Assembly: GCA_963696315.1 (NCBI GenBank)
Contig: CAVOJU010000024.1
Span: 1 to 64,000 of the forward strand
Direction of reading: 5' to 3'
Origin: CAWKEY01 sp963696315
Lineage (GTDB): Bacteria; Pseudomonadota; Gammaproteobacteria; Methylococcales; Methylomonadaceae
Length of the DNA stretch: 64,000 bases
How positions within the stretch are numbered: the first letter of the stretch is position 1; each line of letters starts with the position of its first letter. A program made the position numbers and the translations under genes. The notes below the pieces were generated by a model, which was given only the letters and a program-made list of their open reading frames with translations, was not told where the DNA came from and searched no databases. Positions 53,706 to 62,688 of the stretch are shown piece by piece.

Positions 53706-55611
53706 TTATGCTACCCAGGGCTGGCCTTCAGTAGCGGGTTTAGACGGTTGTTGCTCAACAGTGATTTCCTGCTCCGCTTCTGCTAAAGGTGCGGGAGCGG
53801 GTTCTGGCTCGGGCGGGGCAATCATGCGACCCTGCATCAATTCATCAATCTGGAACTTGTCTATCGTCTCCCAATCCAGCAGGGCATGCGCCATGTTATG
53901 CAGGATCTCGATATGGTCTTTGAGGATTTGTTCCGGCCCGCTGGTAATTTTGATCTACGACGTGACGGATTTCATCATCGATGATCTGCGCCATTTTTTC
54001 CGACATCGGCTTGGCTTGCGGCCCCATGTATCCGCCTTGGCTGTCGCCATAATCCATCGGCCCGAGCCGATCCGACAAACCCCATTTGGTTACCATGTTG
54101 CGAGCCAGTTGGGTGGCGCGCTCGATGTCGTTGGAGGCGCCAGTAGTGACTTTGTTTTTACCATAAATCAGCGCTTCGGCAACGCGGCCACCGAACAAAC
54201 TGGAAATCTGGCTTTCAAGTTTGTCTTTACTGGCGCTGTACTGATCACGTTCGGGCAGGAACATGGTGATACCCAAGGCACCACCACGCGGCATGATGCT
54301 GACTTTGTACACGGGATCGTGTTCCGGCACGATACGACCGACAATTGCATGTCCTGCTTCATGATATGCCGTCATTAACAGGTCTTCCCTGCTCATGATC
54401 ATGGTGCGTTTTTCGGCGCCCATAAGCATTTTGTCGCGAGCCTTGTCGAGGTCGTTCATGCTAACCAGTCGCTTGTTGTTACGGGCTGCGAACAATGCGC
54501 CTTCGTTAATCAGATTGGCCAATTCGGCCCCCGAGAAGCCCGGCGTTCCGCGAGCCAGGTCAGTGATATTGACGTCCTCAGCCAATGGAACCTTAGCCGC
54601 GTGAACTTTAAGAATTTGTTCGCGGCCCTTGATGTCGGGCAGCCCAACCTGTACCTGGCGATCAAAACGGCCGGGTCTGAGCAGGGCTTTATCGAGAACG
54701 TCTGCACGGTTGGTGGCGGCTATGACGATGATGCCTTCATTGCCACTGAAGCCATCCATCTCGACGAGCAACTGATTAAGCGTTTGTTCGCGCTCGTCAT
54801 TACCGCCGCCCATGCCGGCGCCTCCGCGCTGGCGGCCGACAGCGTCGATTTCGTCGATAAAAATGATGCAAGGCGCTCGCTTTTTGGCTTCTTCAAACAT
54901 GTCGCGCACCCTGGAAGCGCCCACGCCGACGAACATTTCCACAAAATCTGACCCGGAGATGGAGAAGAACGGTACTCCCGCCTCACCCGCAATGGCGCGG
55001 GCCAGCAAGGTTTTACCGGTACCGGGAGGGCCAACCATCAGCACACCGCGTGGAATCTTGCCGCCTAGCACTTCGTATTTGCCGGGATCTTTGAGGAAAT
55101 CGACCATTTCCACTACATCTTCCTTGGCTTCTTCGACGCCGGCAACATCCTTGAAACGGACCTTAACCTGATCCTCGGTCATCAGCTTAGCCCGGCTCTT
55201 GCCAAAGCCCATTTGCCCGCCAGGGCCGGCCGATTGTTGCTTGCGCATGAAGTAAATCCAAACCGCAATCAAGACCAGCATCGGTGCCCAGGACATGAAA
55301 AACTGCATGAACGCGGACTGTGTATGTGGTTTTTCGACCTTGATTTTGACCCCATACTCCAATAATTCATCAATCATCCGTGAATCATTAGGATTGTAGG
55401 TGGTAAAAGGTTCGCCACTTTTACGGAGGCCCTCAACCACATTGCCGTCGATCACCACTTCAGTAATCGCCTTGGCACGAATGTCTTCAATAAAATCGGA
55501 ATAGGAAATGGCGTAATTTTGCTCATAATTGGGTGTAGTCCTGTTAAAAATCATAAACAGGAGCGTCCCGGTCAGCGCAAAAATTGCAACTCTGATAATG
55601 TTCTTGGTCAT
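53706..55611 (-). pseudogene. ftsH: FtsH AAA+ membrane protease, one frame change near the 3' end
   Basis: Two N-terminal membrane helices flank a periplasmic part (residues ~5-125). The AAA+ domain has Walker A GPPGTGKT, Walker B IIFIDEID and the second region of homology RPGRFDRQ. The zinc site HEAGH is intact. After VDQNYQRA the frame runs to an early stop (TNPQRPYRDPA). Removing one base near 53934 restores EQILKDHIEILHNMAHALLD and the acidic C-terminus ending QPWVA at 53706, giving ~634 residues, the usual length. The catalytic parts survive either way. The start at 55611 follows GGAG. It is downstream of hflK-hflC, its known partners. Confidence 0.9.
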
Positions 55612-55726
55612 GTTGGTCTCCGTTGATTTGGGGGACTGAGGGCAATGCATCAAACTGGCTAAGATTAAAGGCGGTAGCAGTTAAACTGTGTTTTATTCCT
55701 TTTACTCTTTGGCTTGTGCCTGATAT

Positions 55727-56587
55727 TTATTTTTCGCTATTAAAGAATTTGAAAAAATCAGAATCCGGTTTCAATACCATCGTATCCTGAGTTGTTTCAA
55801 ACGAGACCCGATAAGCCTGCAGGCTCCGGTAAAAATCGAAAAACTCGGGATTTTTACTGTAGCTTTTGGCATATATTTCAGCCGATTGCGCATCCCCGCC
55901 ACCACGGACAATTTCTGCGTCGCGATGGGCATTGGCAATAATTACCTGGCGTTGCTTGTCGGCTTCGGCACTGATCTGTTCAGCGCTTTCTGCTCCCTGC
56001 GAGCGGAATTCCCGGGCTACACGTTCGCGTTCGGCACGCATTCTTTGGTATACCGAACTGCTGACCTCTTGTGGCAAATCAATCCGTTTGATACGTATAT
56101 CGACCATCTCGATGCCGAATTTTTCCGCCACTGGTGACAGTTTACTTAGCAGGGTCTTGCGCAATTCACTGCGATCTTCGGAGATCAGTTGCTTGATGGT
56201 TCTGAGACCGAATTCGCCGCGCATGGCGTCTTTCATGATCTGCTCAAGACGTAAATTGGCCTGGTATTCATCACCGCCAACCGTAGTATAAAAAAGACCC
56301 ACATCACCGATTCGCCACTTGGCAAACGAGTCAACAATAACGTTTTTCTTTTCGGAGGTAAGAAAACGCTCAGACTTAGTGTCCAAGGTCAGCACACGCG
56401 CATCAAATGTACTGACATTATTGATGATGGGGGTCATAAAATGGAGCCCAGGAGCAAAGTCGGAATCGACCATTTCCCCCAGACGAAACACAATGGCTTT
56501 TTCATGTTGGTTAACAGAAAAAACGGACAAATAAGCCATGACTAGCAAAGTCAAAGTCACTGGCAACATATAATAGGTTCTGCTCAT
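55727..56587 (-). CDS. hflC: HflC, regulator subunit of the FtsH-HflKC complex
   Basis: A 286-residue SPFH/prohibitin protein with one N-terminal signal anchor (TYYMLPVTLTLLVMAYLSVFSV) and the SPFH core (QHEKAIVFRLGEMVDSDFAPGLHFMTPIINNVSTFDARVLTLD). A coiled coil follows (IRIKRIDLPQEVSSSVYQRMRAEREREAR-type region). HflK and HflC form a cage around FtsH and modulate proteolysis. The gene overlaps hflK by four bases and precedes ftsH by about 115 bases, an arrangement that links all three parts of the complex. Confidence 0.94.
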   Translation of the reverse strand: MSRTYYMLPVTLTLLVMAYLSVFSVNQHEKAIVFRLGEMVDSDFAPGLHFMTPIINNVSTFDARVLTLDTKSERFLTSEKKNVIVDSFAKWRIGDVGLFYTTVGGDEYQANLRLEQIMKDAMRGEFGLRTIKQLISEDRSELRKTLLSKLSPVAEKFGIEMVDIRIKRIDLPQEVSSSVYQRMRAERERVAREFRSQGAESAEQISAEADKQRQVIIANAHRDAEIVRGGGDAQSAEIYAKSYSKNPEFFDFYRSLQAYRVSFETTQDTMVLKPDSDFFKFFNSEK

Positions 56588-57756
56588 GGTCTGCTCCGGC
56601 TAGGACGTAATTCGGTTCTTGTACCTTTCTGGCTCTGGCTCATTTCGCTGCTGACTGCTGCGGGCTGCGGATTGGCATCATCGGCCGCGATTTTAGGGGC
56701 AGAGTTAGCTTGGCCAGGCAATGATTGCAGCGGCATGTAGAACTGGGGAGCGTTATTTTCGGCATCGACAATCACCTTATTGGTTTTGCTGTAAAGTCTC
56801 TCTTTGGTTTCCAGAAACAGCCGTTTACGGGTAACCGCAGGGGCTTTTTCGTATTCAAACAGCAATTGCTCAAAGCGTTCGGTTTCGCCTTTGGCTTTGG
56901 CCACTTTTTCTGCGACGTAGGCTTCCGCTTCCTGATGCAGACGGGCGGCGGCACCGCGCGCTTTCGGGATGATTTCGTTGCTGTAGGCTTCCGCTTCGTT
57001 AATCAGGCGCTGTTTGTCCTCACGCGCGCGGATGGCGTCTTCAAAGGCGCCCTGCACTTCTTCTGGCGGCTGGGCGTCTTGTAAATTGACGCTGGCAATG
57101 CTGATGCCGGCCTGATATTCATCCATCGCGTTTTGAAGATCGCGTTTGATCTCGGCGACTATTTCACTTCGGCCTTCGGTCAACACAAAATCCATGGCAT
57201 TGCGGCCAATCACTGCGCGCAATGCACTCTCGGTGAGGTGCTTAAGCGTCGCTTCGGGATTTTTAACGTTAAACATAAAATCTTTGGCGTTGTTGATCTG
57301 GTACTGCACGGCCAGACGCACATTAATGATGTTTTCATCGCGGGTTAGCATCAGCGACTCCTGAGGAATCGCCGATGATTTGGCCAAGCGGTTTGAGTCG
57401 CTATAACCAATTTCAATAAAGCGTTGCTGCTCAACATTAACGATCGCCACTTTTTCTATCGGCATAGGCAGATGCCAATGCGGTCCAGGCAGAGTAGTCT
57501 GCGTGTAGGCGCCAAATCGCGTGACCACGCCACGGTTACCCTCCCCGACAATGTAAATACCGGAAGCCAGCCAGATCACCGATGCTGTTCCAACGACTAG
57601 GGCGGCGATGGTCGACATAGAAAAAAGCTGTGGATGTTGATGATAAAAATCAGCACATTTCTGGTTCACCAGCTTCCATTGCCTGTCAATCTCCGACTTC
57701 CAGTCGGGTTCGGATGTTGGTTTGCTGGTATTGTGTTTTTCTGATGACATAATCAC
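56584..57756 (-). CDS. hflK: HflK, regulator subunit of the FtsH-HflKC complex
   Basis: A 390-residue SPFH protein. It has a cytoplasmic N-terminus, one membrane helix (TIAALVVGTASVIWLASGIYIV), then GNRGVVTRFGAYTQTTLPGPHWHLPMPIEKV and the coiled-coil arm (INEAEAYSNEIIPKARGAAARLHQEAEAYVAEKVAKAKGE), ending in a Pro/Ser/Ala-rich tail. Length is slightly below E. coli HflK. It begins 38 bases after the sigma factor gene, so the membrane-protease complex is apparently co-transcribed with that sigma factor. Confidence 0.93.
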   Translation of the reverse strand: MIMSSEKHNTSKPTSEPDWKSEIDRQWKLVNQKCADFYHQHPQLFSMSTIAALVVGTASVIWLASGIYIVGEGNRGVVTRFGAYTQTTLPGPHWHLPMPIEKVAIVNVEQQRFIEIGYSDSNRLAKSSAIPQESLMLTRDENIINVRLAVQYQINNAKDFMFNVKNPEATLKHLTESALRAVIGRNAMDFVLTEGRSEIVAEIKRDLQNAMDEYQAGISIASVNLQDAQPPEEVQGAFEDAIRAREDKQRLINEAEAYSNEIIPKARGAAARLHQEAEAYVAEKVAKAKGETERFEQLLFEYEKAPAVTRKRLFLETKERLYSKTNKVIVDAENNAPQFYMPLQSLPGQANSAPKIAADDANPQPAAVSSEMSQSQKGTRTELRPSRSRP

Positions 57757-57794
57757 TCCTCATTTTTTATCTATGTTTGGCCGGTTTTATCGCG

Positions 57795-59075
57795 TTAGCT
57801 ATCGTTGGCTTCAAGAAACAGCCTGAGCTCACAACCAAACTGTTGTTTTAATTTTTTTAAGGCTTCATTTTGTATTTGGCGGACACGCTCCCGGGTTACT
57901 TGCAGTTGATCGGCCACGGCTTGCAGGGTCATTTCAGCGTGGTTTTTTAAACCAAAGCGCCAAATCAGAATGCTCGCCTCTTTCTCAGGCAATGACGCAA
58001 TGACCTCATCCAGATAATGAGTCAGAGCATGATCGATCAGCGCATTGAGCGGCAAGGCAAACTGCTGCTGCTGCATCTGATCCATTAAAGTGAGATCGTC
58101 ACCGTCTTCATGCAACGCGGCATCGAGGGAATGCGTAGCCTGGTAATAACTGATTAGAGTTTTGATATCACTTTCTGATAAATTTGATTGCCCATGCAAT
58201 TCCTCCCAGCTCGGCCAGCGTTCGTTTTGCAGGTAGCTTTTCCGGATGATCTCCAATACAGCTGAGGCTTTTTCCGCCAGAGCGACCGGTAAGCGGACGA
58301 TTTTTTCCTGTTTCACAATCAGTCGGGATATGGCCTGTTTGATCCAGAAAATGGCGTAGGTAGAAAAACGAATTGCGCGGTCGGGATCAAAGCGGTCAAC
58401 CGCCTTGATTAAACCGATCAGGCCTTCCTGCATGACATCGTCAAAACTCAGATTAGTGGTTTTGTATCTACGCGCGGCAAAGGCGACCAGACCGGTATTT
58501 TTAACAATCATTTGCTGCCTCAAGTTTTGCAACTGTTGCTGGCAGTGGAAAAGCCGGTTTTTGTAATTCAGGTCGGCAAGGCTTTCTACCGGCTTGCTTT
58601 CCAGTACTTGTGCCGCTACTTCGATCAAAAAAGCCGGTAAAAAATGATAGCTCGATAGATCATTGCAATTTATATCACTGACGAAGTCGCTGTTATTCCG
58701 GGCTGTTTCACTTGAGCCATCGGCAGTGCCTTCAGTGTCAAGCTGTACAAACATGTCAGCTTGTACAATATAATGATCCTGAAATTTGCCCAGGGCTAAA
58801 TCGGAAATATCTACGCCCGCATTTACCCTGGACAAAAACTGTTCGGCAAGTAAGTCCAAAGCAAACTGGTTTTGCTTCAACAACCGTGATAGTTCTACCC
58901 GGGCCTGCTCCACCTGTTTGGCCAGTTTCAAAATCGACTCTGAGGTCGCCCCAGCAGTGTTGGCAGACACACTCCGCAGACTGTCGGAGGTGCCGGTTAT
59001 CATGGGTATGGCAATGCTCGAATTAAGAATCATAAGTTCATCTTCAGTAAAGTGACTGTGGGCGTCTTTATGCAT
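57795..59075 (-). CDS. Sigma-70 family sigma factor, first gene of the light operon
   Basis: A 426-residue sigma factor. After a ~190-residue N-terminal extension it has sigma region 2 (AARRYKTTNLSFDDVMQEGLIGLIKAVDRFDPDRAIRFSTYAIFWIKQAISR), region 3 (KIVRLPVALAEKASAVLEIIR) and region 4 (EASILIWRFGLKNHAEMTLQAVADQLQVTRERVRQIQNEALKKLK). It is not an ECF factor; it resembles group 2/3 (RpoS/RpoH-like) proteins with an unusual N-terminus. It is divergent from the LitR-type regulator across a 97-base gap with heptamer repeats. By analogy with light-induced sigma factors paired with LitR, I infer it is derepressed by light. Confidence 0.88.
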   Translation of the reverse strand: MHKDAHSHFTEDELMILNSSIAIPMITGTSDSLRSVSANTAGATSESILKLAKQVEQARVELSRLLKQNQFALDLLAEQFLSRVNAGVDISDLALGKFQDHYIVQADMFVQLDTEGTADGSSETARNNSDFVSDINCNDLSSYHFLPAFLIEVAAQVLESKPVESLADLNYKNRLFHCQQQLQNLRQQMIVKNTGLVAFAARRYKTTNLSFDDVMQEGLIGLIKAVDRFDPDRAIRFSTYAIFWIKQAISRLIVKQEKIVRLPVALAEKASAVLEIIRKSYLQNERWPSWEELHGQSNLSESDIKTLISYYQATHSLDAALHEDGDDLTLMDQMQQQQFALPLNALIDHALTHYLDEVIASLPEKEASILIWRFGLKNHAEMTLQAVADQLQVTRERVRQIQNEALKKLKQQFGCELRLFLEANDS

Positions 59076-59117
59076 CAGGATACTTTCAGTAGAACAGCCA
59101 AAAATATCTTGGTGATA

Positions 59118-59145
59118 AAATTACTCCACTGTACAATGTTTGTCA
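59118..59145 (-). promoter_or_regulatory. Promoter of the sigma factor/light operon
   Basis: On the minus strand a perfect TTGACA -35 element (rc of 59140-59145) is followed after 17 bases by TAATTT as -10. Transcription would start near 59110 and run into the sigma gene. The TGTACAA heptamer of the proposed operator lies in the spacer, so a bound repressor would block this promoter. Predicted from sequence only. Confidence 0.6.
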
Positions 59146-59173
59146 AATAAATAGTTATACAAATCCTATACAA
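59130..59173. promoter_or_regulatory. CarH/LitR-type operator: four heptamers
   Basis: TGTACAA (59130-59136), TTGTCAA (59140-59146), TATACAA (59156-59162) and TATACAA (59167-59173) lie in the same orientation. The last two are identical and exactly 11 bp apart, one helical turn, as expected for adjacent MerR-type DNA-binding domains of a CarH tetramer. The final A of the last copy is the first base of the regulator's ATG. Operator assignment is inference from motif, spacing and context. Confidence 0.65.
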
Positions 59174-60075
59174 TGTATTCAATTAAAGCAGTGTGTTCAC
59201 TCACAGGTCTGGGCGCCGAAACTTTACGAGCCTGGGAGCGACGTTACGAAACCATTCTTCCGGGTCGTGACAATAGTGGCCGGCGTTTTTATTCTCAGCA
59301 GGATCTGGAAAAACTGACCCTGCTTGCCAATTTAACTCGCAACGGCCATGCCATCAGCAAAGTTTCCGCTCTGGATATTGACCAGTTAAACGAGCTAATT
59401 GCTCAATCCAATGACGTACCCGGCAAAGACCAGTCCTTTTTATTTACAGAGCAAATTGTTGATGCCCTCATAAACTACCGGATTGATACCTGCGAGCAAT
59501 TATTAAAACGCGCGCTGATCGCCAACGAGCCACTGGTTTATGCCCGCGATATTTTGATGCCCACCCTCAACGAAGTAGGGCGTCTTTGGCATGAAGAAAA
59601 ACTGAGTATTGCTCAAGAACACATGTTTTCGGCTTGCTTAACACGCATTATCTTGAGTATGGTGAACAACCTGTACACACTGTCACACAATAGGCCGGGC
59701 ATGCTGTTTGCCACCCCGAGTGCTGAACGGCATGAATTTGGGATATTGATTGGCTCCCTGCTGGCCGCAGGGCATCAATTTAACTGTTACTATTTGGGCG
59801 CTGACTTGCCGGGTAAAAATATATCCGAAGCAGCCCGGCATTTAAAGCCTGCCGTTATTTTGATGAGTCTGGTTAAAACTCCCCCTGAGCCTGAAACCAT
59901 TACAGAATTGAACGCGGTCATCGATTCCGGCGACACCGCTAAGTCAGCAATCTGGATAGGGGGAATGGGTGCGCGTTATCTCGATAAAATGGGCTTGCTG
60001 CCCAACCGCTGCGAACTGATTGCCGATATTGATCATTTTAATTTGAAAATGGAACAATTTAAGGCGCTCGGATAA
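59173..60075 (+). CDS. litR: LitR/CarH-type MerR regulator with B12-binding photosensory domain
   Basis: A 300-residue protein. The MerR helix-turn-helix is at residues 1-70 (YSIKAVCSLTGLGAETLRAWERRYE, RRFYSQQDLEKL). A helical cap (~90-165) holds Wx9EH (W139, E149, H150), the motif that contacts the adenosyl group. A Rossmann B12 domain carries ExHxxG (E185, H187, G190), the lower cobalt ligand. These are the marks of AdoB12-dependent light-sensing repressors that bind DNA in the dark and fall apart in light. The ATG abuts an operator heptamer and has no ribosome-binding site, so a leaderless or tightly autoregulated mRNA is likely. Confidence 0.92.
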   Translation: MYSIKAVCSLTGLGAETLRAWERRYETILPGRDNSGRRFYSQQDLEKLTLLANLTRNGHAISKVSALDIDQLNELIAQSNDVPGKDQSFLFTEQIVDALINYRIDTCEQLLKRALIANEPLVYARDILMPTLNEVGRLWHEEKLSIAQEHMFSACLTRIILSMVNNLYTLSHNRPGMLFATPSAERHEFGILIGSLLAAGHQFNCYYLGADLPGKNISEAARHLKPAVILMSLVKTPPEPETITELNAVIDSGDTAKSAIWIGGMGARYLDKMGLLPNRCELIADIDHFNLKMEQFKALG

Positions 60076-60427
60076 ACGACGTGCATTGCCAGCTGAACGC
60101 GCCGATCACAGTGACTGTTATTTACTAAAAATTGTCTGCCCCCCGGGCAAAGCCGGATTGACTTACCTTGAAGCAGCTGGCTGAAACTGAAACAGGTCGA
60201 ACAAGTAGATAACTGGTCACGAGGTCGCGCCTGTGATGATTGAAAAGACTCCTGAATACAAGTTGCTGCCAAATGCTCCCCCTAATCGGCATAAAAGAGT
60301 TGGCTGTTCCCGATTTGAAGTGCAAGCCATTACATCTACATCTAGTGCATGGTAACCACGACATTTCTTTCATAACCTGCGGCCAGTTGTGTTTCCGTCA
60401 GTTCCAAAGTAATTACGGATGCCTGCG
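60076..60427. other. 352-bp convergent gap after litR; nothing recognised
   Basis: The litR and OFA-transporter transcripts converge here. An open plus-strand frame (60240-60539) overlaps the small transporter subunit on the other strand and has no domain. No strong terminator hairpin is seen. Confidence 0.4.
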
Positions 60428-60553
60428 CTACGAAAACAAGGCCATCGCCTTTTTGAGAGTCGAGGCAACACCCCAAATCAGCGGTACGGCTACATATAAC
60501 CAAAACAAAATCAATAGCAGCAGTGATGTTTTTTGTTGAGCTTGCTTATTCAT
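60428..60553 (-). CDS. Small subunit of an OFA-type MFS transporter
   Basis: A 41-residue single-helix protein (LLLLILFWLYVAVPLIWGVASTLKKAMALF). The aromatic-VxVPLxWGV pattern matches the tiny membrane partner encoded beside oxalate/formate-antiporter-family MFS transporters. GAGGGG stands before the ATG at 60553. It follows the transporter gene by 13 bases. Its role is probably to stabilise or tune the transporter; this is family-level inference. Confidence 0.75.
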   Translation of the reverse strand: MNKQAQQKTSLLLLILFWLYVAVPLIWGVASTLKKAMALFS

Positions 60554-60566
60554 ACGCCCCTCATCG

Positions 60567-61955
60567 TTAGTCATTCTGTGCCGGATAAATGCCATCCAGC
60601 TCGTCAAAGTCGCCATGCTTCATATGGTGCTTTTCGTGCACCGACTTGATCAACAGATTGCAGACAAATCCCAGCAATAACACACCAGCCATGATGTATA
60701 GGGTCACATTGTAGGCTTCGGCTTTAGCCACTCCCCGGGCGATCTGATATTCGCGAATATAATTCACCAATACTGGCCCCAGCACACCGGCAGTCGACCA
60801 AGCCGTCAGCAGTCGGCCGTGGATGCCGCCGACATAACGGGTGCCGAAAATATCCGCCAGATAAGCCGGTATGGTTGCAAATCCGCCGCCGTACATGCTC
60901 ATGATCACTGCATATAGCACGATAAACCACAGCATTTGTCCAGCCATGCCGATGCCCGGTAACAGCGCATACAGGCCCGCGCCGATCAACAAAAAGATGA
61001 AATAGGTATTTTTCCGCCCGAGATAGTCTGACGCCGATGACCAGAAAAACCGGCCACCCATGTTGAACAGGCTCAGCAAGCCGACAAATCCGGCTGCCGC
61101 TGCCGATGTGACACTACCTTTGAACATCTCCTGTATCATCACTGACGCCTGACTCAGCACACCGATGCCGGCGGTCACATTCAGGCATAATACCAACCAG
61201 AGTAAATAAAACTGCGGCGTTTTCAAGGCTTGGTCGATATGCACATGCGCCTGGGTGATCATTTTGTTTTCCCGCTGGGGCGGCGTCCAGCCTTCGGGCT
61301 GCCAATCCAGCGGCGGCAGGCGTATGGTCAATGCCCCTATCATCATTGAGGCAAAATACAGCGAACCCATCACAAGAAACGTTTCCGTTACCCCCACTGA
61401 TGTCGCGGATTTGAAATAATCCATCAACAACACCGACAAGGGCGCGCCGATCATCGCGCCGCCGCCGAAACCCATAATAGCCATACCGGTCGCCATGCCG
61501 CGCCTATCGGGAAACCACCTGATCAGCGTCGATACCGGCGACACATAACCCAGCCCCAGCCCGATACCGCCGATTACCCCGTACCCCAGATAAACCAGCC
61601 AAATTTGATGTAAGGACACACCAAGAGCCGACACCCAGAAACCGCCGCCAAAACAACAGGCGGCGACAAACATGGTCAAGCGCGGCCCAACCTTTTCCAG
61701 CCACTTTCCGCCGAACGCGGCCGATAAGCCCAAAAACACAATCGCAAGGCTAAAAATCCAGCCTAAGGTTGTCAATTTCCAATCGTCCGGCGCAGCTGCC
61801 GATATGCCAATCACTCGCGTTAATGGATCGTTGAACACGCTAAACGCGTAGGCTTGTCCGATGCAAAGATGGACCGACAGTGCCGCCGGTGGCACCAGCC
61901 AGCGGTTATAGCCCGGATTAGCCGTTATCCGTGATTTGGAAAAAAACGCCGACAT
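60567..61955 (-). CDS. OFA-family major facilitator transporter (oxalate/formate antiporter-like)
   Basis: A 462-residue 12-helix MFS protein of the OFA family. It shows the LSVHLCIGQAYAFSVFNDPLTR opening, GIGLGLGYVSPVSTLIRWFPDRRGMATGMAIMGFGGGAMIGAPL in helices 4-5, the motif SDYLGRKNTYF between helices 8 and 9, and FATIPAYLADIFGTRYVGGIHGRLLTAWSTAG. Family members exchange small carboxylates such as oxalate/formate or pyruvate; the substrate here is not evident. A formate/C1-acid role would suit a methylotroph but is speculation. It is transcribed with its small subunit. Confidence 0.92.
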   Translation of the reverse strand: MSAFFSKSRITANPGYNRWLVPPAALSVHLCIGQAYAFSVFNDPLTRVIGISAAAPDDWKLTTLGWIFSLAIVFLGLSAAFGGKWLEKVGPRLTMFVAACCFGGGFWVSALGVSLHQIWLVYLGYGVIGGIGLGLGYVSPVSTLIRWFPDRRGMATGMAIMGFGGGAMIGAPLSVLLMDYFKSATSVGVTETFLVMGSLYFASMMIGALTIRLPPLDWQPEGWTPPQRENKMITQAHVHIDQALKTPQFYLLWLVLCLNVTAGIGVLSQASVMIQEMFKGSVTSAAAAGFVGLLSLFNMGGRFFWSSASDYLGRKNTYFIFLLIGAGLYALLPGIGMAGQMLWFIVLYAVIMSMYGGGFATIPAYLADIFGTRYVGGIHGRLLTAWSTAGVLGPVLVNYIREYQIARGVAKAEAYNVTLYIMAGVLLLGFVCNLLIKSVHEKHHMKHGDFDELDGIYPAQND

Positions 61956-62046
61956 ATAAAACTCCCAGGGTTGCCTATCGGTAATCTCGATTGAAACAAA
62001 CCAAAACTATAGCAAGCCAAGCGATAAAGTTCACGGTGAATCGCTT

Positions 62047-62685
62047 TTAGAGATTATTGAAGCTGTTTGATGAGAAGATCACGCGTTCAATAAACGGCAA
62101 TGCCTGCCGAATATGCTCAAAACTATGCGAACCACCCTCAAAGGCCACGACATTGGCCTTTGCTTCATACAGGGAACGCGTTTTTTCAGAATCAATCAGC
62201 TCATCGGCCATGTCCAGCAAAATTATTCTATCTATTTGCCGATTGCTATTGGCAAGTTCTTGTTCATAGTTAAGATACTGATCACAGTGATACTGTTCCC
62301 ACTGATAGGGCTGCCCCGTTTCATAGTTTTCCGTCACGCCAATAAATTGGGGGAGCAACTCACTTGGACTGATAACCGGGTTAATCATGACGGCTGTGCC
62401 GCCCGTTTTCATCGCCAGATATTCGCTGGTAAAACCGCCCATTGAAGAACCCATGAACACCACATCATAGCCTTGGTCCTGATAGTGATTCCACTCAAAC
62501 AAAATATCTTCAACAAGGCTCTGAAAGTCTCTGTAATCCACATTGGGTGTAAAAAAAACGACATCGTTTATAACGCAAAATTCCTGCATCACTCGCAGCT
62601 TTTCCTTACTGGTTAACAGCTTGCCGTCTACGCCAATTGATGCGGAATTAAAACCGTGAAGGTAAATAATGGCTGTCTTCTTCAT
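62047..62685 (-). CDS. YqiA/YcfP-like alpha/beta-hydrolase (esterase)
   Basis: A 212-residue protein: AIIYLHGFNSASIG, the nucleophile elbow FMGSSMGGF (Ser), DMADELIDSEKTR (acid) and FEGGSHSFEHI (His), a full catalytic triad. It resembles the YqiA/UPF0227 small esterases that act on short acyl esters. It starts three bases after the epimerase-like gene and so is co-transcribed with it. Confidence 0.85.
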   Translation of the reverse strand: MKKTAIIYLHGFNSASIGVDGKLLTSKEKLRVMQEFCVINDVVFFTPNVDYRDFQSLVEDILFEWNHYQDQGYDVVFMGSSMGGFTSEYLAMKTGGTAVMINPVISPSELLPQFIGVTENYETGQPYQWEQYHCDQYLNYEQELANSNRQIDRIILLDMADELIDSEKTRSLYEAKANVVAFEGGSHSFEHIRQALPFIERVIFSSNSFNNL

Positions 62686-62688
62686 GGC

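Noticed and set aside
60240..60539. 99-codon plus-strand frame after litR
   Set aside because: It overlaps the well-supported small transporter subunit on the minus strand and resembles no protein family.
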